Origin: Sunxiuqinia sp965372405
GTDB taxonomy: Bacteria; Bacteroidota; Bacteroidia; Bacteroidales; Prolixibacteraceae
Direction of reading: 5' to 3'
Assembly (NCBI GenBank): GCA_965372405.1
Contig: CBDVCE010000035.1
Span: forward strand, 1-50,954
Length of the DNA: 50,954 bases
In this document: piece by piece, positions 34,801-42,950 of the stretch
Position numbering within the stretch: the stretch's first letter is position 1
How the letters are laid out: each line of letters opens with the position of its first letter
Made by a program: the position numbers and the translations under genes
Notes under the pieces: generated by a model
The model's database searches: none
What the model was told of the DNA's origin: nothing
Seen by the model: the letters and a program-made list of their open reading frames with translations, nothing else

Positions 34801-35032
34801 CCGAATAATATTTGCAGAGCATTTATTGATGACTATTTCTGCAATACTAATTGGATCTATTCCTGCCGTTATTTCGGCTATCCCAAGTTTGTCTTCAAAT
34901 CTCTATCAAGGATTAATTTATTGGGCAGTTTACTTGATTTTAATCGTGTTCTCAAGTGCTTCTCTATGGATTTATATAGCAGGAAAACTTTCGATGCGAT
35001 CTGACTTAAACGAAGCATTAAGAAACGACTAA
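31808..35032 (+). CDS. Large FtsX/MacB-type ABC transporter permease
   Basis: The 1074-aa inner-membrane protein has a first helix at ~15-37, a ~450-residue periplasmic core, a first FtsX domain (helices ~490-513, 544-570, 595-620), further helices to ~735, a second periplasmic domain (~740-950) and a C-terminal FtsX domain (three helices ~955-1060). The LAILRASGYPKKRLFRII coupling segment before the last helices is typical. With two FtsX modules in one chain, it may form the transporter with the adjacent ATPase without a second permease. The extra N-terminal soluble domain suggests MacB-like mechanotransmission. It ends 4 bp before a convergent gene. Confidence 0.88.
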   Translation: MNLLRYTIQSFKHYFRLNLAVILGVALSTAILLGAFVIGDSVQHNLQKITLDRLGKTDFVITSGERLFRAKLSDDLNNKGLQTSSILRANGMAILNGGEARANQLQVWGVDQTFNDFAKTDSLYFLQENEAVINEQLATILGVKIGQELLIRVNKLSTFPSNTPFVSAEENSISFRVKIKAIANVEQTGNFNLQNIQSSPKNIFLSKEWMNKQLELNNKANLILISSEKSNENQILKHLQNSWKLEDINLKIRKDEVLVFSEIISDRVFIEPEIEQFAKNELTGSYPVLTYFVNQFENKENTTPYSFVSGISNEDFDINENELVINQWMADDLNAQVGDSILLDYFIVGPLRQLEEKSNQFIVKDIVEIEGKWNDPLLMPEIPGMSDAGHCRDWETGVPVNLASIRQKDEDYWNNYKGTPKAFINLETAKKLWQNRFGGSTAIRFNTLETSTIEKKLLAGLSPTTVGFQITAAKKDGLKAANGGVDFGELFIGLSFFVLFAALLLAYLMFKLYLNYRKTEVTTLQAIGFPTKKIRKLILSESAFLIFFGVLIGIPIGLAYNSLILKAINTIWFEIVQTSMVETHITLAAITNALLTISILSLITIWLVLRKFTKRIEKQQKVVTRKRLLFNLIPGLVLLIGSISILIPLLSKNSEVDPKLFFIAGFGLLPAFILLLNSIFISKSNSQNKLNSLSRFIFNRLYYNRKKAILLISFLSIGIFLVLSTGLNRKDLSKNADQASSGTGGYDYFAETSLPVLVDLNSEEGQFEFGLEDKKFEFIQFRTLSGDDASCLNLNRVSRPRLLGFDPADFDRRQAFTFATHTTELNSNHLWLSLNETLDDGTIPAIADQTVIKWGLGKSVGDTLIYKNEMGDQVVLKLIGGLANSVFQGNVIISEENFINHFPSVSGSQVFLISGKDNEKVLQSSMRNYGLEIEPAKDRLMKFYQIENTYLNIYLQLGALGLLIGTIGLGIVIYRSLMEQRSELAILRASGYPKKRLFRIIFAEHLLMTISAILIGSIPAVISAIPSLSSNLYQGLIYWAVYLILIVFSSASLWIYIAGKLSMRSDLNEALRND

Positions 35033-35036
35033 GCAT

Positions 35037-37031
35037 TTACCTTACTGCATTTAGCTGTTTTACAACCCGCTCCCCTAATGTTGTTTTTCGCTTTATATGA
35101 TCAAGAATTTCTATTACAAAAGTGTTCTCATCAAACTTTCCACGTACAATATCAAAATCCTGTTGTTTAACCATTTTATCACCATCAATACCAAAACCTG
35201 TCATCGATTCCAAACGGAATTCCTTTTTGGCATCCTGATACAACATCTTATCAATACCAACAACGCTATCTTGCCACTCTTCAATAATAGAAACCAGTTC
35301 TTCAACAGACATTTTGGTTACCGGTTTTTTCAAGTACTCTTTAATGAAGTCAAAAGTCCAGTTCCATTCATAATCATAGTAATTATCATGAAGCGAACGG
35401 AAAATATTTTCAACTTCCTGCAAACTATTAATTGAACCAGATTCAATATCAGATAACAAGGCTGATATCTGATTTTTTGGTGCAATTAGTCCTGAAAGAT
35501 CAATCCAGTTTCCTTTCCCAATATCAGAACCTGGAGAAAGACATTTATGAACTTGATCAATTGTATCCAGATCGCATAAATTTAGGCGTGTGATAATTGA
35601 GTTCCCTATAAACTTCATAATAGCCATATGGTATAACTTCAACCCTCGTTTATGGGATTCACGCTTAATCTTGGTATTGTTGTACGCAAATACTTCTGTG
35701 GTTTCGCCGGATATGTCTGAAATCATTTCAAGCACCTTAATCCCATTTGCCATTTTCTGAATCGTAAACGGACTCAATAGGTTAAAGTTGATGCAGTCAA
35801 TTTTGTGCGGATCAGTTCGCTTATCTCGTCGAGGCCACTTTAAAACATCACGAATTGTACCAACACTCTTCAGATTAACTCCCGGAGCCAACCAGCTTTC
35901 ATCATTGTTTTCAATCAAGTATGAAAATGGCATATCTGAAGTATCCGAATTCTTATAATGACGTCCCATTACCAGCGTGAAAGCCCCAATTTTTGCAGGC
36001 CATAAAATATAAGAATCACTGGTAGTTTTTGTTCCTCTTTCTGCAATCCCATGATGAATTGGGCCAAGCTTATACATGTGATTACTTTGGTTGGATCCAC
36101 TTCCTGCATTACAAAAAGAAAACATTCCAGCAATTAGCAAAGTTGACTTATGGTGTGTAACCGTATATGGCCCGGCAAACAGAGCACAAGCCTCGCCATG
36201 AAAGCCTTGACAATTGGCAAAAAACAATGAATTTTGAGCTGAATACTGTGAACTTAGAATACAGCCTTGCCCAACAAAACAGTTCTCAACAATAGCTCCA
36301 CCAGAAATCTCAGAACCACTAGATACAATAAAATTTTCTCCAATTACATCGTGACCAATAATTATCGGAGCTTCTTTTTTACTATTTAGTGATCCATTCT
36401 TTAACTTACTGGCACCATGCACTTCAGCACATTCACCAATTTGCATATTTTTGATTTCCTTGCAATTTGAAATCCGAGAATAGTTTCCAATTTTACCAAT
36501 TGATGACCGAATATTAGATGCATAATCCTCTATCAGCTTTTCAATTTGCTTAACTGTTTCAATTCGGTACTTGTAAAAAGCCTGTATGTATGCAAGGTGT
36601 GCTGACAGTTCATTATAGATTGTTACTTTCCGGCCACCGGTCTCATCCAAAACCTCAACCTCAATACCATTTCCAAAAGAGGTTTCAGCATCAACCACAC
36701 ATAAGTCAATATTATCGATAATAACATGATCTCCAATTTCATAATTGGCTATATGATTCTTTACATGATTAATAAAAACATGATCTCCAATTGTACAATT
36801 ATGAATATGTGCATCATAAATTCCACATTCTTTCTCAACACCACCAGCAAACTCTATTTTCCCATCAAGTCTTCCGATTACTACTTTCCCTGTAAACCTT
36901 GTACTTCTAACATTATCAGCAATAAAGCCATCTTTAACAAGTATATTATTCCAATCTGTTGATACACACTGGTTACTTTTTAGAATTTGAATTTCTGATT
37001 GAATGAGGGAGCGAAAATTGTTTGAATTCAT
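35037..37031 (-). CDS. DUF4954 family protein (left-handed beta-helix)
   Basis: A 664-aa cytosolic protein with hexapeptide-like repeats typical of left-handed beta-helices: CTIGDHVFINHVKNHIANYE followed by IGDHVIIDNIDLCVVDAE, and later IIGHDVIGENFIVSSGSEI and GAIVENCFVGQGCILSSQYS. Length and motifs fit DUF4954, a Bacteroidota family distantly related to UDP-GlcNAc pyrophosphorylase/acyltransferase folds. No catalytic site can be named. It is the last gene of a minus-strand trio, 6 bp downstream of the methyltransferase, and converges on the ABC permease. Confidence 0.83.
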   Translation of the reverse strand: MNSNNFRSLIQSEIQILKSNQCVSTDWNNILVKDGFIADNVRSTRFTGKVVIGRLDGKIEFAGGVEKECGIYDAHIHNCTIGDHVFINHVKNHIANYEIGDHVIIDNIDLCVVDAETSFGNGIEVEVLDETGGRKVTIYNELSAHLAYIQAFYKYRIETVKQIEKLIEDYASNIRSSIGKIGNYSRISNCKEIKNMQIGECAEVHGASKLKNGSLNSKKEAPIIIGHDVIGENFIVSSGSEISGGAIVENCFVGQGCILSSQYSAQNSLFFANCQGFHGEACALFAGPYTVTHHKSTLLIAGMFSFCNAGSGSNQSNHMYKLGPIHHGIAERGTKTTSDSYILWPAKIGAFTLVMGRHYKNSDTSDMPFSYLIENNDESWLAPGVNLKSVGTIRDVLKWPRRDKRTDPHKIDCINFNLLSPFTIQKMANGIKVLEMISDISGETTEVFAYNNTKIKRESHKRGLKLYHMAIMKFIGNSIITRLNLCDLDTIDQVHKCLSPGSDIGKGNWIDLSGLIAPKNQISALLSDIESGSINSLQEVENIFRSLHDNYYDYEWNWTFDFIKEYLKKPVTKMSVEELVSIIEEWQDSVVGIDKMLYQDAKKEFRLESMTGFGIDGDKMVKQQDFDIVRGKFDENTFVIEILDHIKRKTTLGERVVKQLNAVR

Positions 37032-37037
37032 AATCTC

Positions 37038-37754
37038 TTATTTTGAAATCAGCCGAGCCAGATAATCATGATGTTCTCCTTGATAAACCTGATCAACAAG
37101 CAATCCATTTTGATCTGCTTTTAAGGCAAGTAAATTCTGATCAACATATAACCATGGAAACTCTTTCCCCTTTTGATTTTTATATTCAGTTTGATAAACT
37201 AACTCGCCATAATAATGTTCAGCATTGATATCAATCATGGCCGATCCATCATCATCTGTATACAAATATATTAAATCAGAAGAGTCTATCAGAATTTGTC
37301 CTCCAGATAGCAGCAGATCTTTCAATTTAATAAGAAAACGATCAAGTCCTTTTAATGATCCTGCAATTCCAGCACCATTCATTAGGAGCAAAATTGTATC
37401 AAACTTTTCATTAACGTATTCAAAAATATCTTGTTGAATGACATTCCCAATTCCACGATCTTTCAATATTTCAATACAAAGTGGTGATTTCTCAAGTGCA
37501 GTAACATTACAATTTCTATTTAAGAGCGGAAGTGAATGGCAACCAGCACAGGCACCAACATCAAGTACTTTTCCATGACACAACTCAAGCGCTTTTCGCT
37601 CAAGAGTTGGCATCTCCTTCTCTGAACGAAAGAAATACGATGGAAGCACTTCGTCCACATCAAAATCCTGTGAATGAATTTTGATTGGAATATTCTTTTT
37701 GTAAAAATGATAATTGTAAACACCCTGAGCTAGTGGGTCATCAGAAATACTCAT
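37038..37754 (-). CDS. Class I SAM-dependent methyltransferase
   Basis: The 238-aa product has motif I VLDVGACAGCHSLPLL (~residues 63-78), motif II NVTALEKSP and the acidic/aromatic FDTILLLMNGAGIAGSL (~115-131) expected of a Rossmann-fold methyltransferase. The N-terminal LAQGVYNYHF and the C-terminal half, rich in Tyr and Asp, are not matched to a named subfamily. Its start codon directly follows the stop of the upstream 100-aa gene, and the DUF4954 gene follows 6 bp later, so the three genes are co-transcribed. Substrate unknown. Confidence 0.85.
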   Translation of the reverse strand: MSISDDPLAQGVYNYHFYKKNIPIKIHSQDFDVDEVLPSYFFRSEKEMPTLERKALELCHGKVLDVGACAGCHSLPLLNRNCNVTALEKSPLCIEILKDRGIGNVIQQDIFEYVNEKFDTILLLMNGAGIAGSLKGLDRFLIKLKDLLLSGGQILIDSSDLIYLYTDDDGSAMIDINAEHYYGELVYQTEYKNQKGKEFPWLYVDQNLLALKADQNGLLVDQVYQGEHHDYLARLISK

Positions 37755-38057
37755 TTAAGAAATAGCTTGTTTGGGAATTGTTTGATTGATTGTGGAATAC
37801 CCATATTGGAATTTAAAACAAGTTTCCATTTGTTGAGAATAAATATAAAATCCTTCGTTTTGACCTTCTCCAATAATGAAAATCCGAAGATCAGGGTAGT
37901 TCTTGGATATTTCTTTTATGTTGTCCAGATTAATATTCTCTCGTTGCAACCACTTAGAAGTCTTTAAATCACCAATCCGCAAACGCCTGTCCAACTGGTC
38001 AGCCTGCCTGAATATGCGCAATGATTCAAGATAACTTATTTTCTTATAATTTTCCAT
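37755..38057 (-). CDS. Small uncharacterised protein, first gene of the DUF4954 unit
   Basis: A 100-aa soluble protein without signal or membrane segment. A basic N-terminal helix (SYLESLRIFRQADQLDRRLR) is followed by SKWLQRENINLDNIKEISK and a beta-rich C-terminus (LRIFIIGEGQNEGFYIYSQQ). I do not recognise the family. It is accepted as a gene because its stop abuts the methyltransferase start exactly and because its composition matches its neighbours. Confidence 0.65.
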   Translation of the reverse strand: MENYKKISYLESLRIFRQADQLDRRLRIGDLKTSKWLQRENINLDNIKEISKNYPDLRIFIIGEGQNEGFYIYSQQMETCFKFQYGYSTINQTIPKQAIS

Positions 38058-38185
38058 CTTGTAGATTGTAACTTGTAAACTAATTTACGTCAATTTGATT
38101 TGGAATAAAACAGTTTCAGATTAAATTTTTATGAACATCTTATACAACATTGTTGAAAACATTCTTTAAAATGAGGGTAACAAAC

Positions 38186-38220
38186 ATCAAAGCACTGATT
38201 TTACTGACCAGTGCTTTGAT
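38186..38220. terminator. Strong palindromic terminator below the FadL-like gene
   Basis: A perfect 12-bp stem ATCAAAGCACTG/CAGTGCTTTGAT with an 11-nt loop, 14 bp beyond the stop of the minus-strand outer-membrane protein gene. It likely ends that transcript and separates it from the DUF4954 unit. Confidence 0.75.
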
Positions 38221-38234
38221 ATCTAAAATTTTGA

Positions 38235-39722
38235 TTAAAATCTGAAACCAAATGTCATCATTAATTTTCGATTATATGAGTCTAAAGCAAGATTTGAAAA
38301 GTTCGGTTGCTGATCAAATATGTTGGTGTTTTTCGTATACTGTTTGAAAGCGGCATCAATAAAAAAGTTTTTATATGAATAACCAGCACCAAAAGAAACT
38401 GAACTTAATTCATTCTTTAAACTTCCAACATCCGCGATTGAAACATTGCTTTTAAATGGCTCACCATAATATTCATAACCAGCCTGAACGCTAATCTGAT
38501 CAGTTACTCTTAACTCTCCTCCAACTCTAAAATTAAATACTTGCTCGTAAGAACGATCAATGTCGATATTGATATCATCCATGTCATCTCCGCCAATTCC
38601 ATCACTGTACCGCATGGATGCATAATCAAGATATTCAGCATCAAAACTAATAATTGCTACCTTATTAATTACGAAAGCTCCACTAAAAACAGCTTTCATT
38701 GGAGTGCGGAAATCATAGCCAAAAACATTTGTTCCTTCATACATGTACGAATCAGCCAATTGTGAAGACATAATCAAATTATTTTCTTCATCCAATTGAT
38801 AATATGTTGGTGTATGAAATGCAAAACCTAATCGGACTGAAGATGATGGCTTATATATGGCACCCAACTTCAAATTGAAACCATTTCCTGTAAGTAAATA
38901 TCGATCTCTGTATGAAAAAGAATCATCCCCTAGCTGTTCGGAATACAATTGACTCTTTTTATAGTATACGTCATGAATACCAACAGTCGCTCCTAAATAT
39001 AATTTATGATTGAAATTCAAACCTGCAGACAAAACATATTCAGTAATGCTACCTGTTGTTACCCAGGATTTACGTTGATCAACAGTTTCTCCATCAAATA
39101 GAATACTTACATATTCACCATCAATTTCATTGCCAGCAATATCAGTTGCACGATCCATTAAATATGTTTCCCAAGCCAATTTCGGTTGCCAATCTCTATA
39201 TTCAATACTTCCAATTTGTCTTTCTAAATATTCATTTGATAGTGCCTCAGTATTTGCATAATCAACAATTCCATCTAAAAAGGAAACAGAAGATTGATCA
39301 AACATCCCCATTGCTGAGCTATTAAAATCAGCAAGCTTATTAAAACCCACTCCAAAATTAAAGCTAACAATACTTGAAGAACTATTTGTCAATTTCATTG
39401 AACCAACATAACCTACCTGATCTAGATTGAATTTAAATTCATTATCTGAGAATTTTTGTCCTCCAAGCTGAATTTCAGATTCATTGAATGAAAATGAAGG
39501 AGTAAAAGTAAATTCACTGGTCTGATAAAAACCAATCCCCGCTGGATTAATTGATAGAGAAGTAAAATCTCCACCTAAAGCTCCAATGGCATTCCCCATT
39601 GCTGCAGACCTTGCAGTTCCATGAATTTGTGTATTTGATAATGTCAGAGCATCAGCGAAAGTCTGTCCGAAGGCGGTTGAGCTCAGAAATAATAAAATAA
39701 TAATATAGTGTATCCTTTTCAT
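38235..39722 (-). CDS. FadL/OmpP1-family outer-membrane transport protein
   Basis: The 495-aa product has a signal peptide (MKRIHYIIILLFLSSTAFGQ), then the FadL-family opening ADALTLSNTQIHGTARSAAM followed by GNAIGALGGDFTSLSINPAG and IGFYQTSEFTFTPSF. The rest is amphipathic beta-strands, and the last strand ends in F (KLMMTFGFRF) as expected for an outer-membrane barrel. Bacteroidota homologues are annotated as hydrophobic-compound or hemin transporters; the true substrate is unknown. ATG 39722 is selected over the upstream frame start at 39836, which lies inside the neighbouring gene. It is 52 bp downstream of the Ser-rich lipoprotein gene and may be co-transcribed. Confidence 0.85.
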   Translation of the reverse strand: MKRIHYIIILLFLSSTAFGQTFADALTLSNTQIHGTARSAAMGNAIGALGGDFTSLSINPAGIGFYQTSEFTFTPSFSFNESEIQLGGQKFSDNEFKFNLDQVGYVGSMKLTNSSSSIVSFNFGVGFNKLADFNSSAMGMFDQSSVSFLDGIVDYANTEALSNEYLERQIGSIEYRDWQPKLAWETYLMDRATDIAGNEIDGEYVSILFDGETVDQRKSWVTTGSITEYVLSAGLNFNHKLYLGATVGIHDVYYKKSQLYSEQLGDDSFSYRDRYLLTGNGFNLKLGAIYKPSSSVRLGFAFHTPTYYQLDEENNLIMSSQLADSYMYEGTNVFGYDFRTPMKAVFSGAFVINKVAIISFDAEYLDYASMRYSDGIGGDDMDDINIDIDRSYEQVFNFRVGGELRVTDQISVQAGYEYYGEPFKSNVSIADVGSLKNELSSVSFGAGYSYKNFFIDAAFKQYTKNTNIFDQQPNFSNLALDSYNRKLMMTFGFRF

Positions 39723-39774
39723 GGCTGAATGAATTAAGTTATTAAGAATCATAAATCGACACTCGTTCTTTCCT

Positions 39775-41298
39775 TTAACGACGGCTCCTGCTTGATGAAC
39801 TACTTGAAGAACTTCTGGAACTGCCTGAGCTTCCACTTGAAGAACTTCTGCTACTACCTGAGCTTCCGCTAGAATAGCTGCTACGGCTACTTGAACTGCG
39901 ACTTGGTGAACTATAGCTGCTACTACTTCTACTTGGTGAAGAAGAACGGTAGCTTGAGCTTTTAGACGAACGACTACTACTAGAGCCTTTGCTATATGAA
40001 GAACCTGATTTATAAGTTTTCTTGTAGCTTGAGCTGCTTGATTTTGTAGGTGTACTTTTTCTACTCGTTGTACTTGGCTTGCTGTATGAAGATGAACTCC
40101 TCGGCTTACTATAATTACTACTATTGTAATTCGAACGTGTTACAGTACGCGGTTTACTATAGCTTGGTGTATATTGTTTTCTTTGAGTTGAAATAGACTT
40201 CGTAGAATAACTTCTGCCATTAGAATTCGATACATTTCCAGTAGCTCTTGTTCTTGTTGTTGAACTTGTACCTGAAATACTCCTTCTTCCTGCAGTACTT
40301 ACATTAGGAGCATAACTAGCTGTTCTGCGCTTATTCATTATTGTACCGGCGCTGGTTCTTGTAGTACCAGTTGTTCTTCTGGTAGCTGTTCTTTGAACAT
40401 TCGTATTCTTATCTGGTGAAACAGTAGCTCTACGTGAAACAGTTCTGTTTGATATGCTGGTACTTTTAAGGTTTGTACCATTTGCTGTGGTACGTCTTCC
40501 GCTTACAACATTATTTACTGCAGTTCTGTTTGAAACAGTTCTTGAAGTTCCTGAAAAAGCAGCTGCATTCTGAGTTGTCCTGTTATTGTAATAATAATTT
40601 GGAGAAGTCCTTCTTCCATATCGTATATCATCTCTATTGCTGTAATGGCTTCCATAGGAGTGTCCGCCACCATAGTAATAAGGACTGTGGAAACTATTGT
40701 AGCCAGAATAATAAGACCCCCAATAGCCACCATAATAATACGGACTATTCCAACCATAACTCCAGCTATAATAAGGACGATGCCAGCTATTATAACCCCA
40801 AGGGCTGTGATAATTATAGTGTGAGTAATAAGGTGAATACCATGAGTCATAGTACATATTGTCATAGTAGAATGTATCGTAGAAATATGGACGATGAAAT
40901 CTTCTTATACGGTATGTATAATCAAGCTCATCAGCATCGTAATAGTTATTGACGACATAATCAATGTCACCATCATTTTCATAAATAGTTGTATCAGATT
41001 CAATCAGCTCCATATTTTCCATGTCGTAAACCTGATTATCAACGTATTCATCGGCATCTTGAAAAACATAGTTCTTCAAGGTTTTAGAACCATCCTCATT
41101 ATCTTCAACTTCCTGAATAATTATGGACTTTGAGTTCTCTCTCACGGGTTCTTCAGCTGCTTCTGCAACAACAACTGGAGGCGGAACATCGCCAGGTGCG
41201 TAATATATATCACTGTACCTGTCGGTTACGTAAGTCCCGGTAGTGCAGGCACCCATTGTAAGGATGATTGCTGCAAGTATGGTAACTTTTGTTTTCAT
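39775..41298 (-). CDS. Tyr/Gly-rich and Ser/Arg-rich low-complexity lipoprotein
   Basis: The 507-aa product has a lipoprotein signal (ILAAIILTMGAC, Cys ~18), an acidic stretch to ~residue 130 (NEDGSKTLKNYVFQDADEY), a Tyr/Trp/Gly/Ser region (~135-235, repeats of SPYY and YYGG), and a long basic C-terminus (~235-507) of Arg, Ser and Thr that ends in repeated SRSSS-type units. It looks intrinsically disordered and very basic. The strong AGGAGG ribosome site and dense Ser codons suggest high expression. A surface, cell-wall or matrix role is possible; no enzymatic domain is visible. Related low-complexity lipoproteins occur in Bacteroidota without known function. Confidence 0.75.
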   Translation of the reverse strand: MKTKVTILAAIILTMGACTTGTYVTDRYSDIYYAPGDVPPPVVVAEAAEEPVRENSKSIIIQEVEDNEDGSKTLKNYVFQDADEYVDNQVYDMENMELIESDTTIYENDGDIDYVVNNYYDADELDYTYRIRRFHRPYFYDTFYYDNMYYDSWYSPYYSHYNYHSPWGYNSWHRPYYSWSYGWNSPYYYGGYWGSYYSGYNSFHSPYYYGGGHSYGSHYSNRDDIRYGRRTSPNYYYNNRTTQNAAAFSGTSRTVSNRTAVNNVVSGRRTTANGTNLKSTSISNRTVSRRATVSPDKNTNVQRTATRRTTGTTRTSAGTIMNKRRTASYAPNVSTAGRRSISGTSSTTRTRATGNVSNSNGRSYSTKSISTQRKQYTPSYSKPRTVTRSNYNSSNYSKPRSSSSYSKPSTTSRKSTPTKSSSSSYKKTYKSGSSYSKGSSSSRSSKSSSYRSSSPSRSSSSYSSPSRSSSSRSSYSSGSSGSSRSSSSGSSGSSRSSSSSSSSRSRR

Positions 41299-41305
41299 AA
41301 CTAAA

Positions 41306-41311
41306 CCTCCT
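41306..41311 (-). promoter_or_regulatory. Strong Shine-Dalgarno of the low-complexity lipoprotein gene
   Basis: On the minus strand AGGAGG lies 7 bases before the ATG. This is a perfect anti-Shine-Dalgarno match, unusual for Bacteroidota, where most genes in this window have only A-rich leaders. It fixes the start codon at 41298. Confidence 0.75.
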
Positions 41312-41395
41312 GTATCTTTTATGAATAAATTTATTTACTTTGTACCTCAATTTTTCAAATACAAAAGAAACAAATACCATACCAAATCAAAAGAT

Positions 41396-42871
41396 ATGGC
41401 TAAAAAATTAACCTCCAGAAGTGAAAATTATTCACAATGGTATAATGAACTGGTTGTAAAAGCCGACCTTGCAGAGAATTCTGCAGTGAGGGGATGCATG
41501 GTAATTAAGCCTTATGGCTATGCAATTTGGGAGAAAATGCAGGCCGAATTGGATCGCATGTTTAAGGAAACAGGTCATGTAAACGCATATTTCCCACTTT
41601 TTATCCCAAAATCGTTTTTCAGTAAAGAAGCCGCACATGTTGAAGGTTTTGCGAAAGAATGTGCCGTAGTCACACATTATCGATTAAAAAATGACCCGGA
41701 TGGAAAAGGTGTTATTGTAGACCCTGATGCAAAACTTGAAGAAGAATTAATAGTACGTCCGACTTCCGAAACAATTATTTGGCATACCTATAAAAATTGG
41801 ATTCAGTCATACCGTGACCTTCCAATTTTATGTAACCAATGGGCCAATGTTGTTCGTTGGGAAATGCGAACACGTTTGTTCTTACGTACTACCGAATTTT
41901 TGTGGCAAGAAGGACACACTGCTCACGCTACAAAACAGGAAGCTTTGGATGAAACCGAACTGATGGTTAACGTTTATGCTGATTTTGCTGAACAATTTAT
42001 GGCACTGCCTGTAATTAAAGGTGCTAAATCAGAAAATGAACGATTTGCCGGTGCGTTAGAAACTTATACCATTGAAGCATTAATGCAAGATGGAAAAGCA
42101 TTGCAATCCGGAACATCTCACTTCCTTGGACAAAACTTCGCCAAAGCATTTGATGTGAAATTTGCGAATAAAGAAGGAAAAGACGAATACGTTTGGGCAA
42201 GCAGCTGGGGAGTTTCAACCCGATTGATGGGAGCTTTGATTATGGCACACTCAGATGATAATGGATTGGTATTGCCTCCAAAACTAGCTCCATTCCAAGT
42301 TGTTATTGTTCCAATTTTCAGGAATGACGATCAGTTAAAAGCAATTTCTGAAAAAGCAGATGAAATTTCAGCAAAATTGAAAGCTCGTGGTATTTCAGTA
42401 AAAGTTGATAAACTAGACACGAAAAAGCCAGGATGGAAATTTGCGGAATATGAACTGAAAGGCGTACCTGTTCGTATTGCAATGGGACCACGTGATTTGG
42501 AAAATGGGACTGTTGAAATTGCACGTCGTGACACATTGGAAAAGAATGTAGTTTCAATGGACAATGTTGATCAATACATCAGTGACCTACTGGAAGAGAT
42601 TCAGCAAAATATTTACCAAAAGGCGTTTGATTACAGAACTGAGCATACCACCAAAGTAGATACATTTGACGAATTGAAAGATGTACTAGACAACAAAGGT
42701 GGTTACGCACTTGCCCACTGGGATGGAACTCCTGAGACTGAGCAAAAAATTAAAGAAGAAACCAAAGCAACAATCCGTTGTATTCCTTTTGATGGAGAAA
42801 AAGAAGAAGGCAAGTGTATATATTCTGGCAAACCTTCATCACAACGTGTTTTATTTGCATATGCCTACTAA
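41396..42871 (+). CDS. proS: Prolyl-tRNA synthetase, archaeal/eukaryotic-like short form
   Basis: Charges tRNA-Pro with proline. The 491-aa protein is a class II synthetase without the INS editing domain of the long bacterial form. Motifs: IKPYGYAIWEKMQAELDRMF (motif 1 region), ELIVRPTSETIIWHTY, the motif 2 loop RWEMRTRLFLRTTEFLWQEG (~residues 157-176), and an anticodon-binding domain from VVIVPIFR (~302) to the C-terminal zinc/aromatic end (CIYSGKPSSQRVLFAYAY). Bacteroidota commonly carry this type. ATG 41396 (MAKKLTSR) is chosen over a frame start at 41243 inside the divergent lipoprotein gene. Confidence 0.95.
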   Translation: MAKKLTSRSENYSQWYNELVVKADLAENSAVRGCMVIKPYGYAIWEKMQAELDRMFKETGHVNAYFPLFIPKSFFSKEAAHVEGFAKECAVVTHYRLKNDPDGKGVIVDPDAKLEEELIVRPTSETIIWHTYKNWIQSYRDLPILCNQWANVVRWEMRTRLFLRTTEFLWQEGHTAHATKQEALDETELMVNVYADFAEQFMALPVIKGAKSENERFAGALETYTIEALMQDGKALQSGTSHFLGQNFAKAFDVKFANKEGKDEYVWASSWGVSTRLMGALIMAHSDDNGLVLPPKLAPFQVVIVPIFRNDDQLKAISEKADEISAKLKARGISVKVDKLDTKKPGWKFAEYELKGVPVRIAMGPRDLENGTVEIARRDTLEKNVVSMDNVDQYISDLLEEIQQNIYQKAFDYRTEHTTKVDTFDELKDVLDNKGGYALAHWDGTPETEQKIKEETKATIRCIPFDGEKEEGKCIYSGKPSSQRVLFAYAY

Positions 42872-42892
42872 CATTTAAGTTTAGATATATTG

Positions 42893-42927
42893 AAAGCAGT
42901 CAATTTTGGCTGCTTTTCTTATTTTTA
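42893..42927 (+). terminator. Hairpin terminator overlapping a -7-like element (after proS)
   Basis: Stem AAAGCAGTC/GGCTGCTTT (one G-U pair) is followed by TCTTATTTTTA. The T-rich tail fits termination of proS; TATTTTTA (42920-42927) is one base from TAnnTTTG and lies 24 bp before the next start. It has the same composite form as the elements at 1558 and 2469. Confidence 0.6.
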
Positions 42928-42950
42928 TGGAAATCTTTATTCAATCAACA

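Noticed and set aside
40473..40952. Plus-strand 159-codon frame opposite the low-complexity lipoprotein
   Set aside because: A shadow of the repetitive Tyr/Ser codons; it has no plausible start context or domain.
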